Shown: positions 35,341 through 43,569 of the stretch, in pieces | Layout: every line of letters begins with the position of its first letter | Position numbering within the stretch: the first letter of the stretch is position 1 | Source: Lacicoccus alkaliphilus DSM 16010 | GTDB taxonomy: Bacteria > Bacillota > Bacilli > Staphylococcales > Salinicoccaceae | Assembly (NCBI RefSeq): GCF_900142805.1 | Contig: NZ_FRCF01000004.1 | Location: 1-64,000 of the forward strand | DNA length: 64,000 nt | Reading direction: 5' to 3' | Program-made: the position numbers and the translations under genes | Notes under the pieces: model-generated | Database searches by the model: none | The model's input: the letters and a program-made list of their open reading frames with translations, nothing else | Told to the model about the DNA's origin: nothing

Positions 35341-37059
35341 ATGAAGAATTTCAGATTATTGCTGATGATGGCAATGATTACAGCGCTTTCTGTCGTACTC
35401 GTCGCCTGTGCGGATGACAGTGATGTCGATCCCGAGGCAGACACCGAAGAAGGCACAGAAGAAGACACAGAAGGTGCTGCAGACGAAGGGTCCGGTGGTG
35501 GAGATCTCATCATTTCGGAAGCATCGGATATCGTGAGCCTTGATCCACACGGCAACAACGATGTGCCTTCAAGTAATGTTCGTAACAACATCTATGAATC
35601 ACTTACATACCTTGATGAAGACATGGAAGTGCAGCCAAGGCTTGCCACAGAGTGGGAAGAAGTGGACGACACGACTTGGGAATTCACTTTGAAAGAAGGC
35701 GTGACTTTCCATGACGGCACAGAATTCAACGCAGAAGTGGTGGAAGCAAACCTGGAACGCATTCTTGATCCTGCAGTCGCTTCACCACGTATGTTCCTAT
35801 ATGAAATGGTGACGGGTGTGGATGTGGTCGACGACTACACTGTCCAGATCAACCTGGAATACCCGTTTGCACCGATACTTGCACACCTCGCACATGATGC
35901 GGGCGGCATGATCAGTAAGGAAGTCATTGATGCCGACTATGAAGCTGCGCTTTCAGAAGCGGGCGAAGACATGTCGGTCGAAGAATATTATGAACTCCGT
36001 GAAGAAGGCGGAGAAGAACACGAAGAAATTGCGGATGCGATCACCGAAGAAGCGGGCAATCATATTGCCGACAATCCGGTGGGTACAGGTCCGTTTGAAC
36101 TTGAATCACGTGCCGCAGGTGAAAACGTCGTACTTGCGAACAATGCAGATTACCATGACGAAGAAAATGCTGCACAGCTTGATACGGTGACTTTCAAAGT
36201 CGTACCTGAAACAGGTGCGCGTCTTGCTGAAATCGAAACAGGTTCAAGTCACATTGCCGGTGCTGCGGAACCGTCCAACATCGATCGTCTTGAATCACAT
36301 GATTCTACAGAAGTCGATTTGACGCCGTCACTCGGCCTGTCATATGTCGGCTTCAACGTCGAGCAGGAACCATTGGATGATCCTCTCGTGCGTCAGGCGA
36401 TCTCTTATGCCATCGACCGTGAAGCGATCATCGAAGGCATTTACGAAGGTGTCGGCACACCTGCTGAAGGGCCGCTTGCGCCGGGCGTATTCGGTCACGA
36501 TGACAGTGTGGAAGGCATCACCTACGATCTTGATCGTGCACAAGAACTGATGGAAGAAGCAGGTCACGAAGATGGTTTTGAACTTGAAATCCTCACCAAT
36601 GACCAGCCGCAGCGTGTGGATACTACAGTCTATATGCAGGAAGCACTGGAGGAACTCAACATTGATGTGTCTGTACAGCAGCTTGAGTGGGGTGCATACC
36701 TTGAAACTACAGCAAACGGAGACCATGATATGTTCGTACTGGGATGGTCCACTGTAACAGGTGACGCCGATTACGGCCTGTATGCACTGCTGCATTCATC
36801 AATGCATGGTGACCCGGGCAACCGTTCATTCCTGGCTGATGAGACAGTGGATGAGTTGCTGGAAGCAGGACGTACTGAAACGGACCCTGATGAGCGTGAA
36901 GAAATCTACAGTGAGCTTCAGGAAGAACTGGTGGAGATTGCACCGATGATCTACATCCACCACCAGGATTTTGTTACAGGCGTTAATACGAACGTCGATA
37001 ACTTTGTGATCGATGCGCTTGGCATCTATCAGCTCAGAGAGACGACTGTTTCAGAATAA
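35341..37059 (+). CDS. Peptide-binding lipoprotein (SBP family 5), copy 3
   Basis: The third paralogue, 572 aa, with signal peptide and lipobox LVAC, a strongly acidic linker (many Glu and Asp over about 30 residues) and the domain motifs ISEASDIVSLDPHGNND, VEEYYELREEGGE and YAIDREAIIEGIYEGVG. It reads closer to copy 2 in its shared segments. AGGAGG precedes the ATG. It has its own promoter and terminator, so each paralogue can be set separately. Confidence 0.92.
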   Translation: MKNFRLLLMMAMITALSVVLVACADDSDVDPEADTEEGTEEDTEGAADEGSGGGDLIISEASDIVSLDPHGNNDVPSSNVRNNIYESLTYLDEDMEVQPRLATEWEEVDDTTWEFTLKEGVTFHDGTEFNAEVVEANLERILDPAVASPRMFLYEMVTGVDVVDDYTVQINLEYPFAPILAHLAHDAGGMISKEVIDADYEAALSEAGEDMSVEEYYELREEGGEEHEEIADAITEEAGNHIADNPVGTGPFELESRAAGENVVLANNADYHDEENAAQLDTVTFKVVPETGARLAEIETGSSHIAGAAEPSNIDRLESHDSTEVDLTPSLGLSYVGFNVEQEPLDDPLVRQAISYAIDREAIIEGIYEGVGTPAEGPLAPGVFGHDDSVEGITYDLDRAQELMEEAGHEDGFELEILTNDQPQRVDTTVYMQEALEELNIDVSVQQLEWGAYLETTANGDHDMFVLGWSTVTGDADYGLYALLHSSMHGDPGNRSFLADETVDELLEAGRTETDPDEREEIYSELQEELVEIAPMIYIHHQDFVTGVNTNVDNFVIDALGIYQLRETTVSE

Positions 37060-37071
37060 TGAAAAAGAGGT

Positions 37072-37107
37072 ATAGGTGATGTCGAAGGCATCACCTATAT
37101 TTTTTTA
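37072..37107 (+). terminator. Terminator after binding-protein copy 3
   Basis: ATAGGTGATG/CATCACCTAT stem with a T run. Confidence 0.88.
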
Positions 37108-37173
37108 TCCGGATAAAGAATATTTCCTTTGAAAGTGCTATAATGACAGCATTGATGAAAAGGGGAGTCTGTA

Positions 37174-37446
37174 TTGAAAAGATTAATATTGGCAGTCTTT
37201 ACGGCAGTGTTTTTGACGGCATGCAGCGATGCGCCGACTCAGGCGGAAAAAGACCTGGAAGAAGTCAACAAGGATATCGGTGAGCTTCAAAGTGAAATTC
37301 AACAGGTGCGGAGTGAAAACGAAGCGGTTGAAAGTGATATTGCGAACAAAGAACGAGAGCTTGAGGAAATGCTCCCGGAGGAGACCGGCGCTGAAGATGA
37401 AGAAGAATCTGATGAAGCGTCGGAAGACGCGTCGCATGAAGATTAG
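37174..37446 (+). CDS. Small coiled-coil lipoprotein, 90 aa
   Basis: A short signal peptide ends in the lipobox LTAC (Cys17). It is followed by a predicted coiled coil of about 45 residues with regular Leu, Ile and Val spacing (LEEVNKDIGELQSEIQQVRS) and a very acidic tail. The protein should be anchored on the outer face of the membrane; the function is unknown. The start is TTG at 37174 after AAAGGGGAG. A cytoplasmic-type small gene follows after 16 bases. Confidence 0.72.
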   Translation: MKRLILAVFTAVFLTACSDAPTQAEKDLEEVNKDIGELQSEIQQVRSENEAVESDIANKERELEEMLPEETGAEDEEESDEASEDASHED

Positions 37447-37462
37447 AAAGGAGAATGAGGTT

Positions 37463-37804
37463 ATGCACGAGAAGAAATTTTCATTGATAGAGGGTGAAAC
37501 ATTCACCATTGACCAGCTCGGCAAGGAAATTGAAGAAATCGTCGGTTCAAAACTGGTGGACCTGACAGGGGTGAAACGCAGGGTCGTTGCTCAAAAGCCC
37601 AGCCCTGAACAGGGTTTCGAGACATTTACAATCAAATTCGATCTTGAGGACCTGCCTGATTTTGTGGATGTCGTTGCGACAACCGAAAAAAAAGAAAATA
37701 TCGAAGAATATGATTTCAACAAAGAGGAATTTAAAGTCCGTCTTGTCAGTTATATCCGGCAGGAGGCCCCGAAGGGCAACGAAAGTGGACATGTCAGCGA
37801 ATGA
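37463..37804 (+). CDS. Hypothetical protein, 113 aa
   Basis: I do not recognise a family. The protein is hydrophilic without signal or membrane segments and has a likely alpha/beta character. The ATG at 37463 follows AAAGGAG; the frame extends upstream to 37229 inside the previous gene in another frame, which is a shadow. It lies 16 bases after the small lipoprotein gene and 32 bases before the GNAT gene, suggesting one transcript. Confidence 0.65.
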   Translation: MHEKKFSLIEGETFTIDQLGKEIEEIVGSKLVDLTGVKRRVVAQKPSPEQGFETFTIKFDLEDLPDFVDVVATTEKKENIEEYDFNKEEFKVRLVSYIRQEAPKGNESGHVSE

Positions 37805-37836
37805 TCATTATCATGGGACGCTAGTAGAGGGTTGAT

Positions 37837-38400
37837 ATGAAATATATTAAAACGAAGCGGTTGATTTTAAGGGATTGGAAAGAGAGCGACATACCAAAAT
37901 TCATCGAATTGAACAGGGACAGGGACGTCCGGCGTTATTTCCCCGATGTCGCGACACCGGAGGAATCGAAGGCATTCATACTGAATGCCCAGCGCGATAT
38001 CGATGCGAGGGGCTTCGGTTTATTTGCCGTCGAAAACAGGCATACAAAAGAGTTCATCGGCTTCACGGGCATTCAGGTGTGGGAAGAAGACGGCCCTCTG
38101 AAGCTGCACTTCCTACCTTCCATTGAAATTGGCTGGCGTTTTGCGAAAAGGTACTGGAATCAGGGCTTTGCAACGGAAGCGGCAAGGGGAGTCGTTAAAT
38201 TTGCAGAACGTAACACTGATATCAGGGAGATTTATGCATATACGGCCAGCATAAACTATCCGTCGATCAATATCATGCTGAAACTGGGTATGAAAAAGGT
38301 CCACACGTTCGAACACCCTTCAATCATCGATGGCCACTCGCTTAAGAAACATGTCGTCTATAAGATGGACATAAAAAAGAGGCATCGCTTCAAATTATGA
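37837..38400 (+). CDS. GNAT family N-acetyltransferase (RimJ/RimL type)
   Basis: The protein begins TKRLILRDWKESDIPKFIELN, the typical start of RimJ/RimL-like acetyltransferases, and has the acetyl-CoA region EIGWRFAKRYWNQGFATEAA and the NYPSINIMLKLGMKK end motif. These act on protein N-termini or small molecules. The length is 187 aa. Its last six bases overlap the end of the convergent LOG gene. Confidence 0.87.
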   Translation: MKYIKTKRLILRDWKESDIPKFIELNRDRDVRRYFPDVATPEESKAFILNAQRDIDARGFGLFAVENRHTKEFIGFTGIQVWEEDGPLKLHFLPSIEIGWRFAKRYWNQGFATEAARGVVKFAERNTDIREIYAYTASINYPSINIMLKLGMKKVHTFEHPSIIDGHSLKKHVVYKMDIKKRHRFKL

Positions 38401-38415
38401 GCGATGCCCTTTTTG
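38377..38415. terminator. Bidirectional terminator in the overlap of two convergent genes
   Basis: AAGAGGCATCGCT and AGCGATGCCCTTTT pair across a ten-base loop with A and T flanks; the stem lies within the 3' ends of both genes. Confidence 0.8.
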
Positions 38416-38991
38416 CAGGTCTTTATATGTTCTGACTGCCACCGGTTTATGGGACATGAATTGAGGAAGGAGGGAGTCCAGGTCTTCGCCGACGGATACC
38501 TGGTCCATGTATCGGCCCTCCAAAAACTCATCATCAATCATCTTATCGAACATGGCGATCAGCCCGTCAAAATAATTGTTCGTATTAATGATGCCAAGGG
38601 GCTTCTGATGCAGCCCGATCTGTCCCCATGTATACATTTCAAAAAATTCTTCAAGTGTGCCTGCGCCGCCCGGAAGGGTGATGATGGCATCCCCCAGCTC
38701 TTCCATCATGGCTTTTCTCTCATGCATCGTCTGCACCACTTCCAAATTTTGAACGCGGTGGTGGGCCAGTTCACGTTCGACCAGGAATTGGGGGATGACC
38801 CCGATCACTTCGCCGCCGGCATCCACAGCTCCGTTGGCCACAGCGCCCATCATTCCTGCTGAACCGCCGCCATAAACAAGTTCATAACCGGCTTCGGCAA
38901 TATCCCTGCCCAGCTGGTATGCCGCTTCTTCATATTCAGGCAGTCTGCCTGATGTCGCACCGCAATACACGGTTATTCTCTTTATCTCCAT
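38395..38991 (-). CDS. LOG family protein (TIGR00730)
   Basis: The motif PGGAGTLEEFFEMYTWGQIG identifies the LOG family, relatives of plant cytokinin-activating phosphoribohydrolases that release the base from nucleoside 5'-monophosphates. Another family motif, GGGSAGMMGAVANGA, is near residue 40. The length of 198 aa is normal. The ribosome site (GGGTGA) is modest. In Firmicutes the physiological substrate is probably AMP-like, which is family knowledge rather than visible here. Confidence 0.9.
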   Translation of the reverse strand: MEIKRITVYCGATSGRLPEYEEAAYQLGRDIAEAGYELVYGGGSAGMMGAVANGAVDAGGEVIGVIPQFLVERELAHHRVQNLEVVQTMHERKAMMEELGDAIITLPGGAGTLEEFFEMYTWGQIGLHQKPLGIINTNNYFDGLIAMFDKMIDDEFLEGRYMDQVSVGEDLDSLLPQFMSHKPVAVRTYKDLQKGHRS

Positions 38992-39011
38992 CGCTGTTCA
39001 CCCAATTTGAT

Positions 39012-40025
39012 TTAAAATTTTTGTCTTTTTTTGTTGATCTTGTTTTCAAGCTTTTTCTGCTTTTTGTTTTTGGTCATGCTGTTTTTGATGCCGGTTTTGC
39101 GGCCATGTGTTGTATAATGATCTTCGGCTGCTGCACGGTGCTGTCCGAACAACGAGTCCTGGCTGATGGCTGTGCCCGTCGCGCCTTTTGGGCCCTTCCT
39201 GTCGTAACTGACTGTCGGATCCAGCTTTTCATGGTGTTTTTTGAACAGTTCTCCCGGATCGAAATCAGAAATGTTTGCTTCGTGGTCGTCCACTTTTTCG
39301 AAATATTGCTGCTGTACATCAGTAGTCATGTCATTCTCCTCGTCATTTAATTGATCTGTACCATCGATTTCCATCTTATCATGTTTTTCATCCTGTTTCT
39401 CCTGTTTATGGATGTTCAGCCGCTTTTCATCTTTTTCACTTAGAGAGGCACGGCTTGGCGGGCGGTCCTCGTCATACATCAGTGCAATATCCTGGTTTTC
39501 CCGGTTCGTCACCAGCGCCGATCCGGTCCGGGAATCGATGGCAGGCCCCTCAGAAATCAGTTCCGGAGTCACGGTCATGCCTGAAATTTTATCTTCGTTC
39601 GACATCCCCTGGTTCGACTGCATTATTTTAGGGACGACGGTGTCTTTGGTGAGGTTCTGCTGGAGCCTTTTCCGACGGTGTTTCTCTTTGTCCTTCTTGA
39701 ACTGGGCAAGCAGCTTCTCCTCCTTCTTGACACTCTGCTGATAAGACTTTATATCCTTATTGTAAGCAAGTGCCTGCCTCTTATCGCTGATTTTACTGCC
39801 GACCGTGCCTGCAGCGGATTTGCCTGTATGGTAGATGGTGGAGCTGGTGTCCTTGACCGACTTATAGGCGCCTTCGCCTTTATCTTTGACGTTATGATAG
39901 GCCGTGCTGGAAAAACTCCCGAGCTTTTCCATTTCGGGGTGTTCCTTGATGCGGTTCCTTTCCGTGAACAGCGGCACTAATATGATTGGAAGAACATTGA
40001 GCAATGTTTTAATATTCTTGTTCAT
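39012..40025 (-). CDS. Unknown 337-aa hydrophilic protein with N-terminal hydrophobic segment
   Basis: No family is recognised. Residues 1-20 (MNKNIKTLLNVLPIILVPLF) form one hydrophobic stretch that could be a membrane anchor or uncleaved signal. The rest is highly charged and low in complexity: a repeat-like AYHNVKDKGEGAYKSVKDTS/IYHTGK region, a basic coiled-coil-like part near 100, an acidic middle, and a lysine-rich end (TKNKKQKKLENKINKKRQKF). GGAGG precedes the ATG at 40025. It may be a membrane-tethered scaffold or nucleic-acid-binding protein; this is a guess. Confidence 0.65.
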   Translation of the reverse strand: MNKNIKTLLNVLPIILVPLFTERNRIKEHPEMEKLGSFSSTAYHNVKDKGEGAYKSVKDTSSTIYHTGKSAAGTVGSKISDKRQALAYNKDIKSYQQSVKKEEKLLAQFKKDKEKHRRKRLQQNLTKDTVVPKIMQSNQGMSNEDKISGMTVTPELISEGPAIDSRTGSALVTNRENQDIALMYDEDRPPSRASLSEKDEKRLNIHKQEKQDEKHDKMEIDGTDQLNDEENDMTTDVQQQYFEKVDDHEANISDFDPGELFKKHHEKLDPTVSYDRKGPKGATGTAISQDSLFGQHRAAAEDHYTTHGRKTGIKNSMTKNKKQKKLENKINKKRQKF

Positions 40026-40156
40026 GAGTCGACCTCCGTGTCTTTTATTAATAATTATATAATACCCTGAGTCATCTTTCACTAAACTGTACATAAAAGG
40101 TTTCAAATTCATATATGCGGTAATAATACTAGTAACCAGAGAAGGAGGCGCCTTTT

Positions 40157-40861
40157 ATGAAATCAATTACACCCGATATGACGCTGAAGGAAATAGTGAA
40201 GGAAGTGCCGCGCTCGGGGGACATGTTCCGTGAGCTGAGAGTGGATTTTGTGCTCAACGGTGATAAGGTTCTGCGGGACGTTGCAGAGGAGAAAGGATTG
40301 AGTGAAGACAACCTGCTGTATGAAATCAACGGGATGGAGCCTGTCAATGAAGATGGCATCGATATCAAATATATGGATGAGAAAAGCATTTTAAAATATA
40401 TAGAGAGAAAATATCATGAGGATTTGAAGGATGAACTGCCTGTCCTTGAGACGTACCTGGAAAAAGCGGTCAAACAGAATAAGAAGGATCAGCCTGAGTT
40501 GGAAGAAGTGGAAGAACTCTTCAAAAAGGTGAAGGCGGAAGTCCTCGAGCATATCGATCAGGAAGAGAGGACCGCATTTAAAATGCTGGAGAACTATATC
40601 GATAATCCGAATCCCCACCTTTTTGAGGCACTCAAACCTTACCTGACCAGTCTGAAAGGGGAACATGAGACATTCACGCAGAGATTTTATGAAGTGCGTG
40701 CACTGACGAATGACTACACCCCCCACAGCAACGCGACCGGTGACCTCAGGCTGGTCTTCCAGCGGCTCGAAAAACTTGAAAAAGATACATTCAACCATCT
40801 GTTCCTCGAGGGGGACCTGTTGTTTGATGCAGTATACGAAAAAAAGGATGCGGCGTTATAA
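40157..40861 (+). CDS. ScdA-like iron-sulfur cluster repair protein lacking the CC motif
   Basis: ScdA/YtfE (RIC) proteins repair iron-sulfur clusters after oxidative or nitrosative damage with a di-iron centre. The N-terminal DUF542 domain (residues 1-60) and the hemerythrin-like domain (about 75-230) are both present. Di-iron ligands can be matched at His87, His132, Glu136, His170, His214 and Glu218. However, the usual CCGG of DUF542 is replaced by VLNG at residues 32-35 (RVDFVLNGDKVL), so the conserved cysteine pair is lost. The length of 234 aa is near normal. A second copy elsewhere in the genome might keep the cysteines. Confidence 0.85.
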   Translation: MKSITPDMTLKEIVKEVPRSGDMFRELRVDFVLNGDKVLRDVAEEKGLSEDNLLYEINGMEPVNEDGIDIKYMDEKSILKYIERKYHEDLKDELPVLETYLEKAVKQNKKDQPELEEVEELFKKVKAEVLEHIDQEERTAFKMLENYIDNPNPHLFEALKPYLTSLKGEHETFTQRFYEVRALTNDYTPHSNATGDLRLVFQRLEKLEKDTFNHLFLEGDLLFDAVYEKKDAAL

Positions 40862-40866
40862 GATTG

Positions 40867-40910
40867 AAAGAGCCCCCGGCGTGACGGGAAACCAGGCCGG
40901 AGGCTCTTTT
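40867..40910. terminator. Bidirectional terminator
   Basis: AAAGAGCCCCCGGC and GCCGGAGGCTCTTT pair between the convergent scdA-like and phoR genes. Confidence 0.82.
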
Positions 40911-42684
40911 ATTGTGAAATTGGAAGGATGACTGTGAATGTGGTGCCTTCGCCTTCGACACTCGTCAATTCTATCTTCCCTTTATGCGACTCGACAAGGT
41001 GCTTCACGATGGCGAGTCCGAGTCCCGTGCCGCCGGAATTTCTGGAACGTGCCTTATCCACCCTGTAGAACCTTTCAAAAACTCTGGGGATATTTTCCGC
41101 AGGTATGCCGATACCTGTATCACTGACCGAGATTCTGACATCAAAAGGGGTCTCCTCGATTGAAATGTCGATTTTTCCGCCCTCTCCCGTGTAAGTGATC
41201 GCATTTGCAATCAAATTCGTAAGGATCTGATTCAGCCGGTCCTGGTCCCCTTCTATGAAGACCTCTTCCGCAGGCGGTGGAAGTATGATTTCAAGCCCCT
41301 TGTCCGAAATCGCCTTGGACAGCGTGTGCGTGATGCCATGAGTCAGCCTCACCAGGGCCACCTCCCCAATATTCAGCGGGGAGACTTTATTTTCGATGTG
41401 CGACAGATGGAGCAGATCCCGGATGAGCCGGTCTATGCGCTCACTTTCATCATGGATGATCTGGAGGAATGAGCGCGCGGTCTCTTCATCAGTCACTTCT
41501 CCGCTGAGCAGTGTTTCAGAGAAACCTTTGAGCGAAGTGACCGGCGTCTTGAGCTCGTGGGAAACATTGGCCACAAAGTCACTCCTCATATTCTCAAGAC
41601 GTTTTATATCGGTGATGTCATGGAGCACGATGATGACACCGCGCTGCTTCCAGCCGTTGCCGTAGTATGGCCCGAAATGGGCGTCGAACACTTTTTTTGT
41701 CACCTGACCGGCAGCCACCTCTTTTTGGATCTTTTCATTTTCTTCGAAGACTTTCGCTATGCCATCCCTCAGCCCGAGGCTGTCATCGAAATCCCTGTAG
41801 TCATGCCCCAAGATATGCTGATTATGCTGGCCGAGGAACTTCTCCATGGCCGAGTTGATCATCAGTATCCTGCCTTCCTGGTTGATGAGCATGACCCCGC
41901 TCACCATATTGGATAGGATGGTGGACAACTGCTGCTCGTTTTCATGGAGGGCGCGCATCTGGTTTTGAAGGTTCATGGCAAGATCGTTCACCGAACCGGC
42001 CAGTTCCCCGATTTCTCCGGAAACTTCAGTATGGACCCTGCTGCTGTAATCTTTCCCGCTCAGCCGCTTCGTCACCGCGGTGATATCGCTGAGGGGCCGG
42101 GTGATGTTCCTTGCAAGTATGCTTGCCGCAACCGCCGCAATCACCAGGATGATGGCGAGGAAGACTGCGAGCCCGCGCCAGAATACGATCATGGTATCTT
42201 CGATGCTGTCGAGTGGATACGAAGTCCTGATGATGCCCCTGATGACACCTTCTTCGTTGTAGATCGGGCTGGCGACATACATCATTTCGATTTCTTCGGT
42301 TTCGCTGAACCGGATGGCTTCCCCGGCTTCCTGCTCGTTTTCGATCACTTCCTGCACTTCCGGCCGGTCACTGTGGTTTTCCATCGTTTCAGGTGCGCTC
42401 TCCGAGTCTGCCAATACTTCACCGTCTGTATCGATGATGGTGAAGCGCATGCCGACAGGCTCCCTGAACAGCTCAATCCTCTCCTGCAGTGCTTCCGTCC
42501 CGCCTTCAAGATCGCTGGTCTCAACGAGCTGGGCGACCAGCTGGGCATTCTCAAACAGATGCTCACTCGTCATCTGTTTGAACGAATTCTCACTGACGCT
42601 TGTTATGAAGAACCATAAGAAGACCAGCAGGGTGAGTGTCAGTAAAGAGAAGGAGAGCGTAATCCGGAACCACAGCCGATTCAT
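40909..42684 (-). CDS. phoR: PhoR-type sensor histidine kinase
   Basis: A membrane sensor kinase of 591 aa that pairs with the PhoP regulator upstream. Domains in order: TM1 (about 8-30), an extracellular sensor, TM2 (about 168-190), HAMP, PAS (about 250-350), HisKA with FVANVSHELKTPVTSLKG (phospho-His in SHELKTP), and HATPase with NLIANAITYTGEGG, DTGIGIP and GGTGLGLAIVKH. It overlaps phoP by four bases. Phosphate limitation is the expected signal by homology with PhoPR. Confidence 0.82.
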   Translation of the reverse strand: MNRLWFRITLSFSLLTLTLLVFLWFFITSVSENSFKQMTSEHLFENAQLVAQLVETSDLEGGTEALQERIELFREPVGMRFTIIDTDGEVLADSESAPETMENHSDRPEVQEVIENEQEAGEAIRFSETEEIEMMYVASPIYNEEGVIRGIIRTSYPLDSIEDTMIVFWRGLAVFLAIILVIAAVAASILARNITRPLSDITAVTKRLSGKDYSSRVHTEVSGEIGELAGSVNDLAMNLQNQMRALHENEQQLSTILSNMVSGVMLINQEGRILMINSAMEKFLGQHNQHILGHDYRDFDDSLGLRDGIAKVFEENEKIQKEVAAGQVTKKVFDAHFGPYYGNGWKQRGVIIVLHDITDIKRLENMRSDFVANVSHELKTPVTSLKGFSETLLSGEVTDEETARSFLQIIHDESERIDRLIRDLLHLSHIENKVSPLNIGEVALVRLTHGITHTLSKAISDKGLEIILPPPAEEVFIEGDQDRLNQILTNLIANAITYTGEGGKIDISIEETPFDVRISVSDTGIGIPAENIPRVFERFYRVDKARSRNSGGTGLGLAIVKHLVESHKGKIELTSVEGEGTTFTVILPISQ

Positions 42685-43376
42685 TCGGCAGGACCTTCCA
42701 GTTTGTAGCCGAATCCGCGGATGGTCTTGATATACACCGGCTGCTTCGTATCTTCCTCGATTTTTTCACGCAGGTGGCTGATGTGGACATCGACGATTCT
42801 TGTATCCCCGTCATACCGGAAGTCCCATACCCCGTTCAGCAGCTGGTCCCTGCTGAGCACTTTCCCTTTGTGATTGGCAAGATAAAGGAGCAATTCGAAT
42901 TCCTTCGGGGTCAGGATGAGCTGCCTGCCTTTGAAATATACATCAAAACGGTCGAGGTGGATTTCCATCTCGCCGATTTTCAGGGTCTGCTCCGTTTTTT
43001 CGGCGCCCTCGATCTGCGAGCGCCTGAGGATGGCCTTGACCCGGGCGACGACTTCACGCGGACTGAAAGGCTTTGTCAGGTAATCATCCGCCCCGAGTTC
43101 AAGTCCGAGTATTTTATCGAACTCATCATCTTTCGCCGTCAGCATCAGGATCGGCAGGTTCACCTTTTCCTGACGCAGCGTCTTGCATACCTCCATGCCG
43201 TCCATGCCGGGGAGCATGAGGTCGAGGACCATCAGATCTGGTTTTTCATTCATCGCGGCCTCGAGCCCTGTCCGGCCGTCCTCTGCAGTTAAAACATTGT
43301 AACCCGCCTGCTCCAGATTGAATTTAAGTAAAGTGACGATGGAGGGTTCATCGTCGACAACGAGAATAGTGCGCAT
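42681..43376 (-). CDS. phoP: PhoP-type response regulator (OmpR family)
   Basis: The receiver domain has acidic residues D8 and D9, the phosphoacceptor Asp52 in MVLDLMLPG and Lys in DYLTKPFSPRE. A winged-helix OmpR domain follows (LTPKEFELLLYLANHKGKVLSRDQ). The stretch FDKILGLELGADDYLTKPFS is very close to Bacillus PhoP. The length is 231 aa. AAAGGAG precedes the ATG. It is divergent from narG across 193 bases. Confidence 0.85.
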   Translation of the reverse strand: MRTILVVDDEPSIVTLLKFNLEQAGYNVLTAEDGRTGLEAAMNEKPDLMVLDLMLPGMDGMEVCKTLRQEKVNLPILMLTAKDDEFDKILGLELGADDYLTKPFSPREVVARVKAILRRSQIEGAEKTEQTLKIGEMEIHLDRFDVYFKGRQLILTPKEFELLLYLANHKGKVLSRDQLLNGVWDFRYDGDTRIVDVHISHLREKIEEDTKQPVYIKTIRGFGYKLEGPAE

Positions 43377-43484
43377 ATCAGCGGCTCCTTTCGAATTTAC
43401 ACATCCTGTAACGCTTATATTCTACCATAATGGGGTGTCGTATTGACGTTCTTTACATCTCCTTAACAATTCAATCTTCAATGA

Positions 43485-43500
43485 TTAGGACTTTCCCTAA
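43485..43500. promoter_or_regulatory. NreC-type palindrome upstream of narG
   Basis: TTAGGACTTTCCCTAA fits the staphylococcal NreC site TAGGG-N4-CCCTA with one mismatch. Its centre is 31.5 bases before a -10-like GATAAT (43524-43529), so about 43 bases before the start of transcription, a normal activator position. No good -35 box is present. Confidence 0.7.
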
Positions 43501-43523
43501 TATTATTTTCACCAATAAAAACA

Positions 43524-43529
43524 GATAAT
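43524..43529 (+). promoter_or_regulatory. -10 box of the narGHJI promoter
   Basis: GATAAT follows the NreC-type site; the promoter lacks a recognisable -35, as expected if it depends on an activator. Confidence 0.5.
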
Positions 43530-43569
43530 GTAAATATCTTGAGAGAATCGTATTTGGAGGAGAACGCTA

